Of a stretch of 40,205 bases of DNA, positions 7,076 through 16,468 are shown one piece after another. The stretch covers positions 1-40,205 of the forward strand of contig JAIXQV010000254.1 in assembly GCA_027485535.1 (NCBI GenBank), read 5' to 3'. This DNA comes from Oxalobacteraceae bacterium (GTDB lineage Bacteria; Pseudomonadota; Gammaproteobacteria; Burkholderiales; Burkholderiaceae_D). The position numbers and the translations under genes were made by a program. The notes under the pieces are model-generated. The model searched no databases and was not told the DNA's origin. It was given only the letters and a program-made list of their open reading frames with translations. Position 1 is the stretch's first letter; each line of letters starts with the position of its first letter.

Positions 7076-9838
7076 ATGAACGCCGTTGAGATCGAAGAGG
7101 CAGTAACGGAATTGGCTGAACGTCCGTTCGATCGAGCGGAGTTCCCGTTTCAATTCCTAGAGGCGTTCGGCAACAAACCGGCGACGATCAAACGTCTTCG
7201 CGATGGCCACAGCAACAGTTCCGATCTTGGCGGCGTATTGCAACGTAGCAACATCCACATTGCCGTTGCCGAAAAAGGCAACGTCACCGCAACGCTTGGA
7301 GCGCTCAAAACCAGCCCCGCGACCGCGAAAGCGAAAGCGCAATTCGTCCTCGCTACCGATGGCGATATGTTTGAAGCCGAGGACATCGAGTCCGGCGAAA
7401 CTGTTGCTTGCACCTATGCTGAATTCCCCGAGCATTTCGGTTTCTTCCTCCCGTTGGCGGGCATCAGCACCGTCAAACAGGTGCGCGACAGCGCGTTCGA
7501 CATCCGCGCGACGAGCCGCCTCAATCGCCTCTATGTCGAGCTGCTGAAGGACAATCCGGAATGGAGCAAGGCCGAGCGACGCCCCGACATGAACCACTTC
7601 ATGGCGCGGTTGATCTTCTGCTTCTTCGCGGAAGACACGGACATCTTCAACGGGACCGGCCTGTTCACCGCGACGGTCGATCAGATGAGCGAGAAGGACG
7701 CGTCAAACACCCATGAGGTGATTGCAGAAATCTTCCGCGCCATGAACACGCCCATCAAGGATCGTCAGGCGTCGGGCATCCGCACGTGGGCAAACGTGTT
7801 TCCCTATGTGAATGGCGGCCTGTTTTCGGGGAGCCTTGAGGTTCCACGCTTCAGCCGCATCGCGCGATCCTATCTGCTCCACATCGGTAGTCTGAAATGG
7901 ACGCAGATCAATCCCGACATTTTTGGGTCGATGATTCAGGCGGTTGCCGATGACGAGGAGCGCGGCGCACTGGGTATGCACTACACCAGCCGCCCAAACA
8001 TTCTTAAGGTTCTCGATCCGCTCTTTCTCGACAGCCTGCGCGAGCAGCTAGCGGAGGCGGGAGACAGTCCCCGTAAACTGCTGAATCTCCGCAATCGCAT
8101 GGCGCGCATTCGCGTTTTTGATCCAGCATGCGGCAGCGGAAATTTCCTTGTCATTGCCTATAAAGAAATGCGCGAGATCGAAGCTGAGATTAATCGGCGT
8201 CGCGGCGAGGAAGGGCGCGCATCCGACATTCCGCTCACGAATTTTCGCGGTATCGAGTTACGTGACTTTCCGGCAGAGGTTGCTCGCCTTGCGCTCATAA
8301 TCGCCGAGTTTCAATGTGATACGCTCTATCGCGGGCAGAAATTGGCGCTCGCGGAGTTCCTGCCGCTTAACGCTGAGAACTGGATCACCTGTGGCAATGC
8401 GCTACGCCTTGATTGGTTGAGCATCTGCCCGCCGACAGGAACCGGCGTAAAACTGGTGGGCGACAACCTGTTTTCGACACCACTCGATCAGGCGCAGATC
8501 GATTTCGAGAATGAAGGTGGCGAAACCTACATCTGCGGCAATCCGCCTTACCTTGGATCAAAGTGGCAGACAGATGAAAACAAGGCTGATTTGGGAAGCA
8601 TATTCGAAGGTCGGACAAAAAACTGGAAATCACTAGACTACGTATCTGGGTGGTTCATGAAAGCAGCCGACTACGGCACACACACCAGCACCGCATCCGC
8701 TTTTGTGTCAACGAATTCTGTCTGCCAAGGGTTGCAGGTTTCGATTTTGTGGCCGCTGATATTCCGTACTGGGCATGAAATCACCTTTGCTTATGGCTCT
8801 TTCAAATGGGCAAATCTGGCCAGCCATAATGCGGGAGTAACCGTTGCCATCGTGGGCATGTCAAACCGTGCAGGACGAGCGCGGACTTTATACTCTGTCG
8901 AAGCAAATGACCGAGTTGTCGCTAAGGTGGTTGATAATATCAATGCATATCTCGTCGCGGGCGAGAATTTGGAGGTTGAGGCGCGAGCTAAACCATTTAC
9001 CGAAGTCACGGAGATGCAAGTTGGCAACCATCCTTATTATGGTGCCGCGTTAATTTTCTCAAACGACGAGGCTCGGTCGATTATCGGAGAGCAACCTGCG
9101 GCATCAAAATATATCCGCCCACTCTATGGCTCAAAGGAATTTATCTCTGCATCGCCGCGTTCATGCTTGTGGATTGCGGATAGCGAGTTGCCAGATGCCA
9201 AAACCATACCACAAATAGCTTCTCGGCTTGAAGCAGTCGCTGTCGCCCGACGCTCAGCCAAGCAGGATAAGGCCGCACAAAAGCTAGCCGACACGCCACA
9301 TAGATTCCGAGAGCAAATCACGTCAAAGAGTCACACGCTTGTAGTGCCCAAAGTAAGTTCGGAAAATAGACCTTTTCTGCCTGTTGGGCTTCTCGATGCA
9401 AATTGCATCGTTCAAGAAAAAGTGTTTGCACTTTACGATGCGCCGCTGTGGAATATGGCGCTGATCGCATCACGCCTGCATTGGGTATGGATCGGAACGG
9501 TCTGCGTGCGGATGCGCACAGACTTCTCATATTCCAACACACTTGGTTGGAACACATTTCCAGTCCCGACACTGACCGAAAAGAATAAGGATGATCTTAC
9601 CCGCTGCGCTGAGGATATTCTCTTAGCCCGCGAGGCGCATTTTCCTGCAAGTATCGCCGACCTTTACGAGATCAAGGACGGCGAAAGTAGGATGCCCGCT
9701 GATTTACGTGAGGCCCATGAACGGAACGACGAGGCTTTGGAGCGCATCTATATCGGACGGCGATTCAAGAACGATACCGAGCGCCTCGAAAAACTCTTTG
9801 AGCTGTACACCAAGATGACGACAAAGAGGACGCGCTGA
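7076..9838 (+). CDS. N6-adenine DNA methyltransferase, MmeI/type IIG-like, first gene of the cassette
   Basis: About 920 residues from ATG 7076. SAM motif I is DPACGSGNF (from D349) and the catalytic motif IV is NPPY (from N489), the gamma-class N6-adenine pattern. The region around residues 180-210 (RPDMNHFMARLIFCFFAEDTDIF) is the helical spacer seen in MmeI/type IIG-like enzymes, and the part after residue 640 should be the target-recognition domain. The first 120 residues show no PD-(D/E)xK endonuclease triad, so unlike MmeI it probably does not cut by itself. It ends 1 bp before the small nuclease-like gene. The frame is open upstream to 6869, but that part overlaps the RHH gene and reads unlike protein. 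Function as the self-marking methylase of the cassette is inferred. Confidence 0.9.
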   Translation: MNAVEIEEAVTELAERPFDRAEFPFQFLEAFGNKPATIKRLRDGHSNSSDLGGVLQRSNIHIAVAEKGNVTATLGALKTSPATAKAKAQFVLATDGDMFEAEDIESGETVACTYAEFPEHFGFFLPLAGISTVKQVRDSAFDIRATSRLNRLYVELLKDNPEWSKAERRPDMNHFMARLIFCFFAEDTDIFNGTGLFTATVDQMSEKDASNTHEVIAEIFRAMNTPIKDRQASGIRTWANVFPYVNGGLFSGSLEVPRFSRIARSYLLHIGSLKWTQINPDIFGSMIQAVADDEERGALGMHYTSRPNILKVLDPLFLDSLREQLAEAGDSPRKLLNLRNRMARIRVFDPACGSGNFLVIAYKEMREIEAEINRRRGEEGRASDIPLTNFRGIELRDFPAEVARLALIIAEFQCDTLYRGQKLALAEFLPLNAENWITCGNALRLDWLSICPPTGTGVKLVGDNLFSTPLDQAQIDFENEGGETYICGNPPYLGSKWQTDENKADLGSIFEGRTKNWKSLDYVSGWFMKAADYGTHTSTASAFVSTNSVCQGLQVSILWPLIFRTGHEITFAYGSFKWANLASHNAGVTVAIVGMSNRAGRARTLYSVEANDRVVAKVVDNINAYLVAGENLEVEARAKPFTEVTEMQVGNHPYYGAALIFSNDEARSIIGEQPAASKYIRPLYGSKEFISASPRSCLWIADSELPDAKTIPQIASRLEAVAVARRSAKQDKAAQKLADTPHRFREQITSKSHTLVVPKVSSENRPFLPVGLLDANCIVQEKVFALYDAPLWNMALIASRLHWVWIGTVCVRMRTDFSYSNTLGWNTFPVPTLTEKNKDDLTRCAEDILLAREAHFPASIADLYEIKDGESRMPADLREAHERNDEALERIYIGRRFKNDTERLEKLFELYTKMTTKRTR

Positions 9839-9839
9839 T

Positions 9840-10253
9840 ATGTTCGCCCGTGTCCCATACTCCGCCCTGAACTCACGCCAGAAGGAAAACTACAATTTCC
9901 AGAAGGTCGCTGCGCGGCTCGCTGATTATGGGTTTAACAGCATTCGACTCACCGACGATTGGCAGGGCGCTGACTTTATCGCTGTCAATATCGATGGCGA
10001 GACCTTCCTTAAGGTTCAGCTAAAAGGCCGATTGGTTATTGATCGAAAATATGTGGGCAAAGGCATCCACATCGCATTTTTGTATGGCGATGAACTCTAT
10101 CTCTATGATCATGATAAGTTTGTTCAACATCTAGAAGGAAATGGTTTGATTGGCGCTGACAGTGTTACATGGCACGAAAAGGGGTTTCGAAGCTGGCCAC
10201 TCCCTCCCGCTTGGGCGATCAACTATCTAGCCGACTATAGGATTTCCCAATGA
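9840..10253 (+). CDS. Small PD-(D/E)xK-like protein, candidate nuclease (137 aa)
   Basis: SRQKENYNFQKVAARLADYG forms a helix, followed by DDWQGADFIAV, then ETFLKVQLKGR. The order Asp (GADF), about a dozen residues, then Q-x-K (VQLK) in a beta hairpin is the core of PD-(D/E)xK folds in the QxK variant known from Mrr-like enzymes and group-I-intron-associated endonucleases. The family is usually annotated as hypothetical. It starts 1 bp after the methyltransferase stop and overlaps the helicase start as ATGA. It could be the cutting subunit missing from the methyltransferase; activity is inferred. Confidence 0.75.
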   Translation: MFARVPYSALNSRQKENYNFQKVAARLADYGFNSIRLTDDWQGADFIAVNIDGETFLKVQLKGRLVIDRKYVGKGIHIAFLYGDELYLYDHDKFVQHLEGNGLIGADSVTWHEKGFRSWPLPPAWAINYLADYRISQ

Positions 10254-12304
10254 CCAAGTCTGTCCCCTCCGTTTCCGTCACCTACGCCCGCAACGGCGGC
10301 TCAACTAAGGCTAATGCCCTTGGCATGCGCGCGATGCAGGAACGGGCGTTTGAAAAGCGTGGGGAACCTTACCTCCTGATCAAGTCGCCGCCGGCATCGG
10401 GCAAGAGCCGCGCGCTTATGTTCATCGCGCTCGACAAGCTCGCCAATCAGGGATTGAAACAGGCGATCATCGTCGTTCCGGAAAAATCCATCGGCTCCAG
10501 CTTCGCCGATGAACCGCTCACCAAGTTCGGGTTCTGGGCGGACTGGACCGTCACGCCGAAGTGGAATCTTTGCAACGCACCGGGTGAGGATGGCGGCAAG
10601 GTCAACAGCGTCGGAAGTTTCCTTGCTAGCGACGATCAAGTGCTTGTCTGCACACACGCGACTTTTCGTTTCGCGGTCGAGCGGTTTGGGATCGAGGCGT
10701 TTGATGGACGATTGATTGCGGTCGATGAATTCCATCACGTATCGGCAAACCCCGACAACGTGCTCGGCAAGCACCTAGGCGACTTTATCGCGCGCGATAA
10801 GGTGCACATCGTAGCGATGACCGGCAGCTATTTTCGTGGCGATGCCGAGGCTGTGCTCTCGCCAACTGACGAGTCAAAATTCGATACCGTCACCTACACC
10901 TACTACGAGCAGCTCAACGGTTACGAGTATCTCAAGCAGCTCGACATCGGCTATTTTTTCTACTCCGGCTCATACACGGACGACATTCTCGAAGTTTTGA
11001 ACCCGTCCGAGAAGACGATCATCCACATCCCTAATGTCAACTCGCGCGAGAGCACAAAGGACAAGATCAAAGAGGTGGAGCACATCATCTCGGAGCTAGG
11101 CGAGTGGGAAGGTGCCGATCCTGTCACCGGCTTCCAGATCGTCAAAATGTCGGATGGCAAAACGCTGCGCATCGCTGACCTCGTTGACGATGATCCTTCC
11201 AAGCGCGACCGCGTGTCCGCTGCACTGAAAGACCCAGCCCAAAAGAACAATCGTGATCATGTGGACATCATCATCGCGCTTGGCATGGCGAAAGAGGGCT
11301 TCGATTGGATTTGGTGCGAACACGCATTGACCGTAGGTTATCGTGCAAGTCTGACCGAGATCGTGCAGATCATCGGTCGCGCCACACGTGACGCGCCGGG
11401 CAAGACGCGCGCGCGTTTCACCAACCTCATCGCTGAACCAGATGCCGCTGAGTCACTTGTCACCGAGGCGGTGAACGACACATTGAAAGCAATCGCGGCG
11501 AGCTTGCTGATGGAGCAGGTGCTCGCACCGCGCTTCAATTTTACACCGAAGAATCCGCAGAGCGGCCCGCAACCTGGCTTCGATTACGGCGATGATGGCT
11601 ATCAGCCGGACAAGTGCAATGTTGGCTTCAACGAGCAAACCGGACAGTTTCAGATCGAGATCAAGGGGCTGACCGAGCCTAAGAGCAAGGAGGCCGTCCG
11701 CATCTGCAAGGAGGACTTGAACGAGGTGATTGCAACCTTCGTTCAGGACAAGCCTTCCATCGAGCGCGGCTTGTTCGACGAAGAAATGGTTCCCGAGGAG
11801 CTGACTCAGCTTCGCCTCGGGAAGATCATCAAGGACAAGTACCCTGAGTTGGACGAAGAGGATCAGGAGGCCGTGCGCCAGCACGCCATTGCTGCGCTCA
11901 ATCTCACGCAGCAGGCAGCTCGCATCGCGCTTGGAAGCGACAAGAAGGACGACGAGCCGAGCGCCAACACGGCGCTGATCGACGGTGTGCGCAAATTCGC
12001 GATGGACGTTCGCGAACTCGACATTGACCTGATCGACCGCATCAATCCGTTTCAAGAAGCCTATGCCATTCTCGCCAAGACCATGAGCGAGGAGAGCCTG
12101 AAACAAGTCGCTGCTGCTATCGCGAGCAAGCGCACCAGCTTGTCACCGGACGAGGCGAAAGAGCTTGCTGTGCGCGCCGCCCGCTTCATCAAAGAGCGTG
12201 AGCGTCCGCCGTCGATAACTTCGTCCGATGCTTGGGAGCGGCGGCTCGCTGAGGGCGCCGCCGCGTTCATGCGCTTCAAGAAGGAGGGCCGCTATGACGG
12301 CTGA
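10250..12304 (+). CDS. SF2 DEAD/DEAH-box helicase (684 aa)
   Basis: Motif I is SPPASGKS (46-53), motif II DEFH (159-162), motif III TGS (191-193), and motif VI QIIGRATR starts at Q373, all in order. These define a superfamily 2 helicase or translocase that uses ATP to move on nucleic acid, as in restriction complexes. The C-terminal 300 residues are charged and helical with no recognised domain; they may bind partners. ATG 10250 overlaps the previous stop by 4 bp, and the end overlaps the next gene by 11 bp, so it is translated within the cassette operon. Confidence 0.9.
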   Translation: MTKSVPSVSVTYARNGGSTKANALGMRAMQERAFEKRGEPYLLIKSPPASGKSRALMFIALDKLANQGLKQAIIVVPEKSIGSSFADEPLTKFGFWADWTVTPKWNLCNAPGEDGGKVNSVGSFLASDDQVLVCTHATFRFAVERFGIEAFDGRLIAVDEFHHVSANPDNVLGKHLGDFIARDKVHIVAMTGSYFRGDAEAVLSPTDESKFDTVTYTYYEQLNGYEYLKQLDIGYFFYSGSYTDDILEVLNPSEKTIIHIPNVNSRESTKDKIKEVEHIISELGEWEGADPVTGFQIVKMSDGKTLRIADLVDDDPSKRDRVSAALKDPAQKNNRDHVDIIIALGMAKEGFDWIWCEHALTVGYRASLTEIVQIIGRATRDAPGKTRARFTNLIAEPDAAESLVTEAVNDTLKAIAASLLMEQVLAPRFNFTPKNPQSGPQPGFDYGDDGYQPDKCNVGFNEQTGQFQIEIKGLTEPKSKEAVRICKEDLNEVIATFVQDKPSIERGLFDEEMVPEELTQLRLGKIIKDKYPELDEEDQEAVRQHAIAALNLTQQAARIALGSDKKDDEPSANTALIDGVRKFAMDVRELDIDLIDRINPFQEAYAILAKTMSEESLKQVAAAIASKRTSLSPDEAKELAVRAARFIKERERPPSITSSDAWERRLAEGAAAFMRFKKEGRYDG

Positions 12305-13532
12305 CCTTGATCTTGATGCACTTGCCGAACAGCTCGCAGATTTCGCGCCGCCTGAAAAGAAAACAGGGCGCGGACCGCGCGAGGAGCGCGTCATCGCTGG
12401 ATTTGAGGAGATCCTGCGATTTGTCGAGAAGCACGGTCACGCACCGCGCCATGGCGAGAGCCGCGATATCTTCGAGCGCATCTATGCCACGCGCCTAGAC
12501 AGGTTGCGCGCACAGGAAGATTGCCGAGCACTGCTCGAACCGTTGGATCACCAAGGGTTGCTCAAAGTTGGAGATCAGACGGCGACTGCTCCAGATGACG
12601 ACATGGACACGGACGCTCTTCTTGCTGAGCTTGAAGGCGCAATAGGCACATCGGAAATCACCGATCTTCGCCACGTTCGCACAGCGGAGGAAAAGCGCGC
12701 CGCAGAGGAAATCGCCAACCGTGAAAAGTGCGAAGACTTCGAGAGGTTCAAACCGCATTTTGACCAGCTGCAAGCCGACTTGAAATCGGGGGTGCGGGTC
12801 ACGCGCCCAATCGTGAAGGACGCAGGCTTCTTGAAAGCCGACATTACCCTTGGCCAGTTTTTCATTCTTGGTGGCCAAGTCGCTTATGTCGCGGAGGTCG
12901 GTGAAACATTCGCCGCTCCGAACGGGGAATATGATGCTCGTTTGCGTGTCGTGTATTCCAACGGCACCGAGAGCAACCTGCTTCGCCGGTCGCTCCAACG
13001 CGCCCTGTATAAGGATGAAGCTGGACGACGGATCACCGAGCCGGAGGCTGGCCCACTATTCGTGCGGGAGGAAGCCGCCCCATTTAGCAGTGAGATAGCC
13101 GAAGATGACTCTGCTAGCGGCACGATCTATGTGTTGAGAAGCAAATCAGACCATCCGCTTGTCGCTGCCAATCGCGACGTGCTTCATAAAATTGGCGTGA
13201 CAGGCGGCGATGTGCAGCGCCGGATTGCAAATGCAAAAATCGACGCGACGTTTCTGCTGGCTGATGTTGAGATCGTTGCGACCTACACGCTCTATAACAT
13301 CAACCGGACGAAGCTCGAAAATCTGATCCACCGCATATTCGGTCCGGCACGGCTTGATATCGAAATCAAAGATCGCTTCGGAAACCCAGTTGTCCCTCGC
13401 GAATGGTTCCTTGTGCCTCGCTTCATTGTCGATGATGCTGTGGAACGGATCAAAGACGGAACGATCACCGACTACGTTTATGATCCGAAGACCGCCGAAC
13501 TGAAACGGCGCGAAAATGGGAGTGCCGCGTGA
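12294..13532 (+). CDS. GIY-YIG nuclease-domain protein (412 aa)
   Basis: Start ATG 12294, preceded by AAGGAGGG and overlapping the helicase stop by 11 bp. The C-terminal domain (about residues 275-370) shows TIYVLRS (GIY strand), HKIGVTGGDVQRRI (YIG strand with the conserved Arg) and KLENLIHRIF (the metal-binding Glu), the T5orf172/MUG113 type of GIY-YIG domain. The N-terminal 270 residues are charged and helical with a beta-rich stretch (GQFFILGGQVAYVAEVGE). A DNA-cutting or DNA-sensing role within the cassette is inferred. Confidence 0.85.
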   Translation: MTADLDLDALAEQLADFAPPEKKTGRGPREERVIAGFEEILRFVEKHGHAPRHGESRDIFERIYATRLDRLRAQEDCRALLEPLDHQGLLKVGDQTATAPDDDMDTDALLAELEGAIGTSEITDLRHVRTAEEKRAAEEIANREKCEDFERFKPHFDQLQADLKSGVRVTRPIVKDAGFLKADITLGQFFILGGQVAYVAEVGETFAAPNGEYDARLRVVYSNGTESNLLRRSLQRALYKDEAGRRITEPEAGPLFVREEAAPFSSEIAEDDSASGTIYVLRSKSDHPLVAANRDVLHKIGVTGGDVQRRIANAKIDATFLLADVEIVATYTLYNINRTKLENLIHRIFGPARLDIEIKDRFGNPVVPREWFLVPRFIVDDAVERIKDGTITDYVYDPKTAELKRRENGSAA

Positions 13533-13741
13533 ACTTCGATCCGGCATTTTCTTTCGAAGACAACCTCGCGTTGTTCAGAGCCGAGGCCGAACGGCTCGAC
13601 CCCGAGTGCGCGCGTATCCTGTTCGACAATCTGGCCACACTGACGCGCCAAGGTGATGGTGCGCGCGACCGTCAAGCGATTCAAGATTTCAATCGCGCTG
13701 TCCTAGCTGCACTCAACGCTCTGCCGGACCCCGCACCATGA
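13529..13741 (+). CDS. Small helical protein between nuclease and ATPase (70 aa)
   Basis: GTG start at 13529 overlaps the preceding stop (GTGA), and its TGA overlaps the ATG of the next gene (ATGA), so the coupling is tight on both sides. The sequence is acidic and predicted all helical (NLALFRAEAERLDPECARIL). No motif recognised. The conserved position between GIY-YIG and ATPase genes suggests an adaptor for the ATPase. Confidence 0.75.
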   Translation: MNFDPAFSFEDNLALFRAEAERLDPECARILFDNLATLTRQGDGARDRQAIQDFNRAVLAALNALPDPAP

Positions 13742-16236
13742 GCCGCTATTTCTTGAAACAAGCCGCGATTGAGGGTTTTCGCGGGATCAACAACGATGGC
13801 GATCCCCTTGTTCTTCGTTTCCGCGCAGATTGCGTCAATTCTGTTCATGCGCCTAACGGTGTCGGCAAAAGCTCCATCTTCGAGGCTTTGCATTTCGCCA
13901 TCCACGGCACGGTGCCGCGACTTGAGTCCTTGCAGGATGCCGAGCAAGGGCCAAGCTACATAGTCAATAAATTCCATCCTGCACAAAAAGCGACCATCGA
14001 CCTTTTGTTCGCTAGCGACGATGCAACGCCCGATGTTTCCATTTCAGTGACTCGCACCGTTGCGGGCATACGCACAGTGACATCGCCGAGTGGTCATGCT
14101 GACCCCGAAGCATTTCTCGCCAGCCTGCGGGAAGACTTTGTGCTGGTCGATTATCCACGTTTCGCCTCTTTTGTGGACTCGACCCCACTAGACCGAGGCC
14201 GGTCCTTCGCTTCGCTTGTTGGTCTGAGCCGATATTCCGGCTTGCGGCAGGCACTAGACGGCGCGCGTAACACGCGCAACGTCAACAGCGATCTTGGTCT
14301 GTCCACGCTCGAAACAGAGGTGACGTCGGGGCAGCGCGCCCTTGCCGGTATCGCTATGCGCATCTCCGCGTCCCATCAAGAAGTCACCGGCGCGGCACCA
14401 GCTAATTTGGACGACTTGGCACCGCTCAAAGCGAGTGTGACAACGGCTCTTGCGGGTATCGCGCTTTTCGCGCCGCTGCTTGCAGGTGTGTCCGTTATGG
14501 AATTGGACTTCGACGCAGCTGAACAAACCGTTGACCGTGAGGAAGGCGGTGCATCACGCAAAGCGCTCGACACGCTAAATACCACCGTCGCGACCCTTTC
14601 TACTCTTGTTGTGCCTCAGTCCGACATTGACGACATCGACTCGCTGGTGGCCTTGGCGCGCTCGCGTGACGACGCGATTAATAGAGTCGGGGCGGCTACA
14701 ATTCACGCTTTATTGAAGGACGCGCTTTCTGTCGTAACCAGTGCGAACTGGCACGATCCTCGCCAGTGTCCGGTTTGCGAAAACGTCGCAGATGCTCCCA
14801 TGAAGGACCAGCTTGAGGCGAAGATCGCGCTCTATGACGAGGCCGAACGGCTGGACACTGAATTGCGTACCAAGGCGGCGGCATCACCTGCCATCGCCAA
14901 ACTCCGACAATTGGAGGAGTGCGCTGCGCTGGACGTAGCGGTCGCAGATCGAATCACCCCGAACCTCGCAATGCGTCAAGTCACTATTACAACAGCCGAT
15001 TTGGAGCGGGGGAAGGATCGACTGCTAGCGCTCGAAGCTATTCGAGCCGATGCGATCACAGCCGCCAACGCCGAGATCGCCACGCTGCAAGCGGGTCTGC
15101 CGCCTTCGCTTGTGCAAGTCACACGCACCCTTGGACAGGCAAAGCAGTTCCGTAACGCCGTGCGCGAATACGAGCGCGACGCACCATTACTAGCGACCAA
15201 GCGCACGATGTTGGCAAAGCTCAATCGCTGGAAAACCTTTATTGGCAATGCCGCACAGGCGTTTGCTACAGCGGAAACCGCACTTGCCAACGCCCGCATC
15301 GCCGATATCCAAACAAGTTGTCAGGACCTGTTCGGTCATCTTGTCCGCGGCGGACCAAACGTGCAGCCAACGCTAAGTCGAGCGCAGAACAGCGAAAACG
15401 TCGATCTCAAGCTGGCAGACTTTTTCGGGCTGCAAGATCAAAGCGCGCGAGCTTTGCTATCGGAAAGCTATCGCAATGCTGTCGCGGCGGCGATCTTTTT
15501 GGCCGCTGCGACGCGGCATAGCGGCGTTCCTCGTTTTATGGTGTTAGACGATGTAACGTCCAGCTTTGACGCTGGCCACCAATTTAGCCTGATGGAGGCG
15601 ATCCGCACTCGGCTTCGTTATGGGGCAGTCGGTGGAGTCCCAGACGGCCTGCAATTCATCATCCTTAGCCACGACACGAGCCTAGAAAAGTACTTCGACC
15701 GACTCGGCAACACGGCGGACTGGCATCATCAGAAACTGCAAGGGATGCCGCCCCGAGGTCGATTGATGGTATCGGCACAAGAAGCCGACCGCCTCAAGGC
15801 ACAGGCACAGCAATATCTAAACGCCGGACAGATCGACCAAGGCGAGCCATTTCTGCGCCAATATCTAGAATACAAATTGGGGCAGATCATCGCGCGTCTG
15901 TCCGTGCCAGTGCCGCCCGATTATGCCACGCGAGGCGACAAACGCACATTGTCCACTTTCATTGACGCAATCACGAATGCAGTGGCACTTTATCAGGCGG
16001 CGGGCGGACGCTGTGTGCTCACACAACAGCAGGTCAATGACCTCCAAACTCACCATGCGCCTTCAATCGTCGCCAACTATGTAAGCCACTACGAAACCGG
16101 CGCTGGCACGCCCTTCAACGCATACGCCTTGCTCGGAGTGTTACAGAGCGTCGATGATTTTGCGGATTGCTTTATGTGGACAGACCCCGCCGATGGTCGA
16201 AAGAAATTCTATCGCGCGCTAGATCGTCGTTCGTAA
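13738..16236 (+). CDS. Rad50/SMC-like AAA ATPase (832 aa)
   Basis: Walker A is APNGVGKS (38-45), followed by SIFEALHFAIHG. CPVC (344-347) in the middle resembles a Rad50-type zinc-hook half-site. A signature-like LLSESYRNAVAAA precedes Walker B VLDDVTSSFD (from V602), and an H-loop LSHD follows. Between them lie long Ala/Leu/Glu/Arg-rich stretches suited to coiled coil. Proteins of this ABC/SMC type sense or bridge DNA ends in repair and in several antiphage systems. About 170 residues follow the ATPase core and may be a partner domain. It is the last gene of the cassette. Confidence 0.9.
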   Translation: MSRYFLKQAAIEGFRGINNDGDPLVLRFRADCVNSVHAPNGVGKSSIFEALHFAIHGTVPRLESLQDAEQGPSYIVNKFHPAQKATIDLLFASDDATPDVSISVTRTVAGIRTVTSPSGHADPEAFLASLREDFVLVDYPRFASFVDSTPLDRGRSFASLVGLSRYSGLRQALDGARNTRNVNSDLGLSTLETEVTSGQRALAGIAMRISASHQEVTGAAPANLDDLAPLKASVTTALAGIALFAPLLAGVSVMELDFDAAEQTVDREEGGASRKALDTLNTTVATLSTLVVPQSDIDDIDSLVALARSRDDAINRVGAATIHALLKDALSVVTSANWHDPRQCPVCENVADAPMKDQLEAKIALYDEAERLDTELRTKAAASPAIAKLRQLEECAALDVAVADRITPNLAMRQVTITTADLERGKDRLLALEAIRADAITAANAEIATLQAGLPPSLVQVTRTLGQAKQFRNAVREYERDAPLLATKRTMLAKLNRWKTFIGNAAQAFATAETALANARIADIQTSCQDLFGHLVRGGPNVQPTLSRAQNSENVDLKLADFFGLQDQSARALLSESYRNAVAAAIFLAAATRHSGVPRFMVLDDVTSSFDAGHQFSLMEAIRTRLRYGAVGGVPDGLQFIILSHDTSLEKYFDRLGNTADWHHQKLQGMPPRGRLMVSAQEADRLKAQAQQYLNAGQIDQGEPFLRQYLEYKLGQIIARLSVPVPPDYATRGDKRTLSTFIDAITNAVALYQAAGGRCVLTQQQVNDLQTHHAPSIVANYVSHYETGAGTPFNAYALLGVLQSVDDFADCFMWTDPADGRKKFYRALDRRS

Positions 16237-16342
16237 TTCGGAACGGCCCTATTCAGCTTCCGATCGCTCCGTTTGCCGTTCTCCAAACCCTTCCGCTTCC
16301 CCCTGAGATAATGCCGCGAATATGGCTGGCGCGGTCGCCCTA

Positions 16343-16389
16343 TCAACGGGCGGCCCGATCCATTCGCTGCGCTCCCGTGTTGCCCGTTT
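16343..16389 (+). promoter_or_regulatory. Structured leader element A, upstream of ardC
   Basis: TCAACGGGC ... GCCCGTT: a 7-bp closing stem (16345-16351 with 16382-16388) around an inner stretch CGATCCATTCGC...TCCCGTG. The same sequence with a 13-15-nt insertion recurs at 17516-17573 before the next gene. It lies about 80 bp upstream of the ardC start. Confidence 0.6.
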
Positions 16390-16468
16390 CGCCTAACGGC
16401 TGACAGCCCGACTTTCACCCCAGCCAACTTCCTTCGCGTCCTCAGAGAACAGCGAAAGGAGTTCGGAC

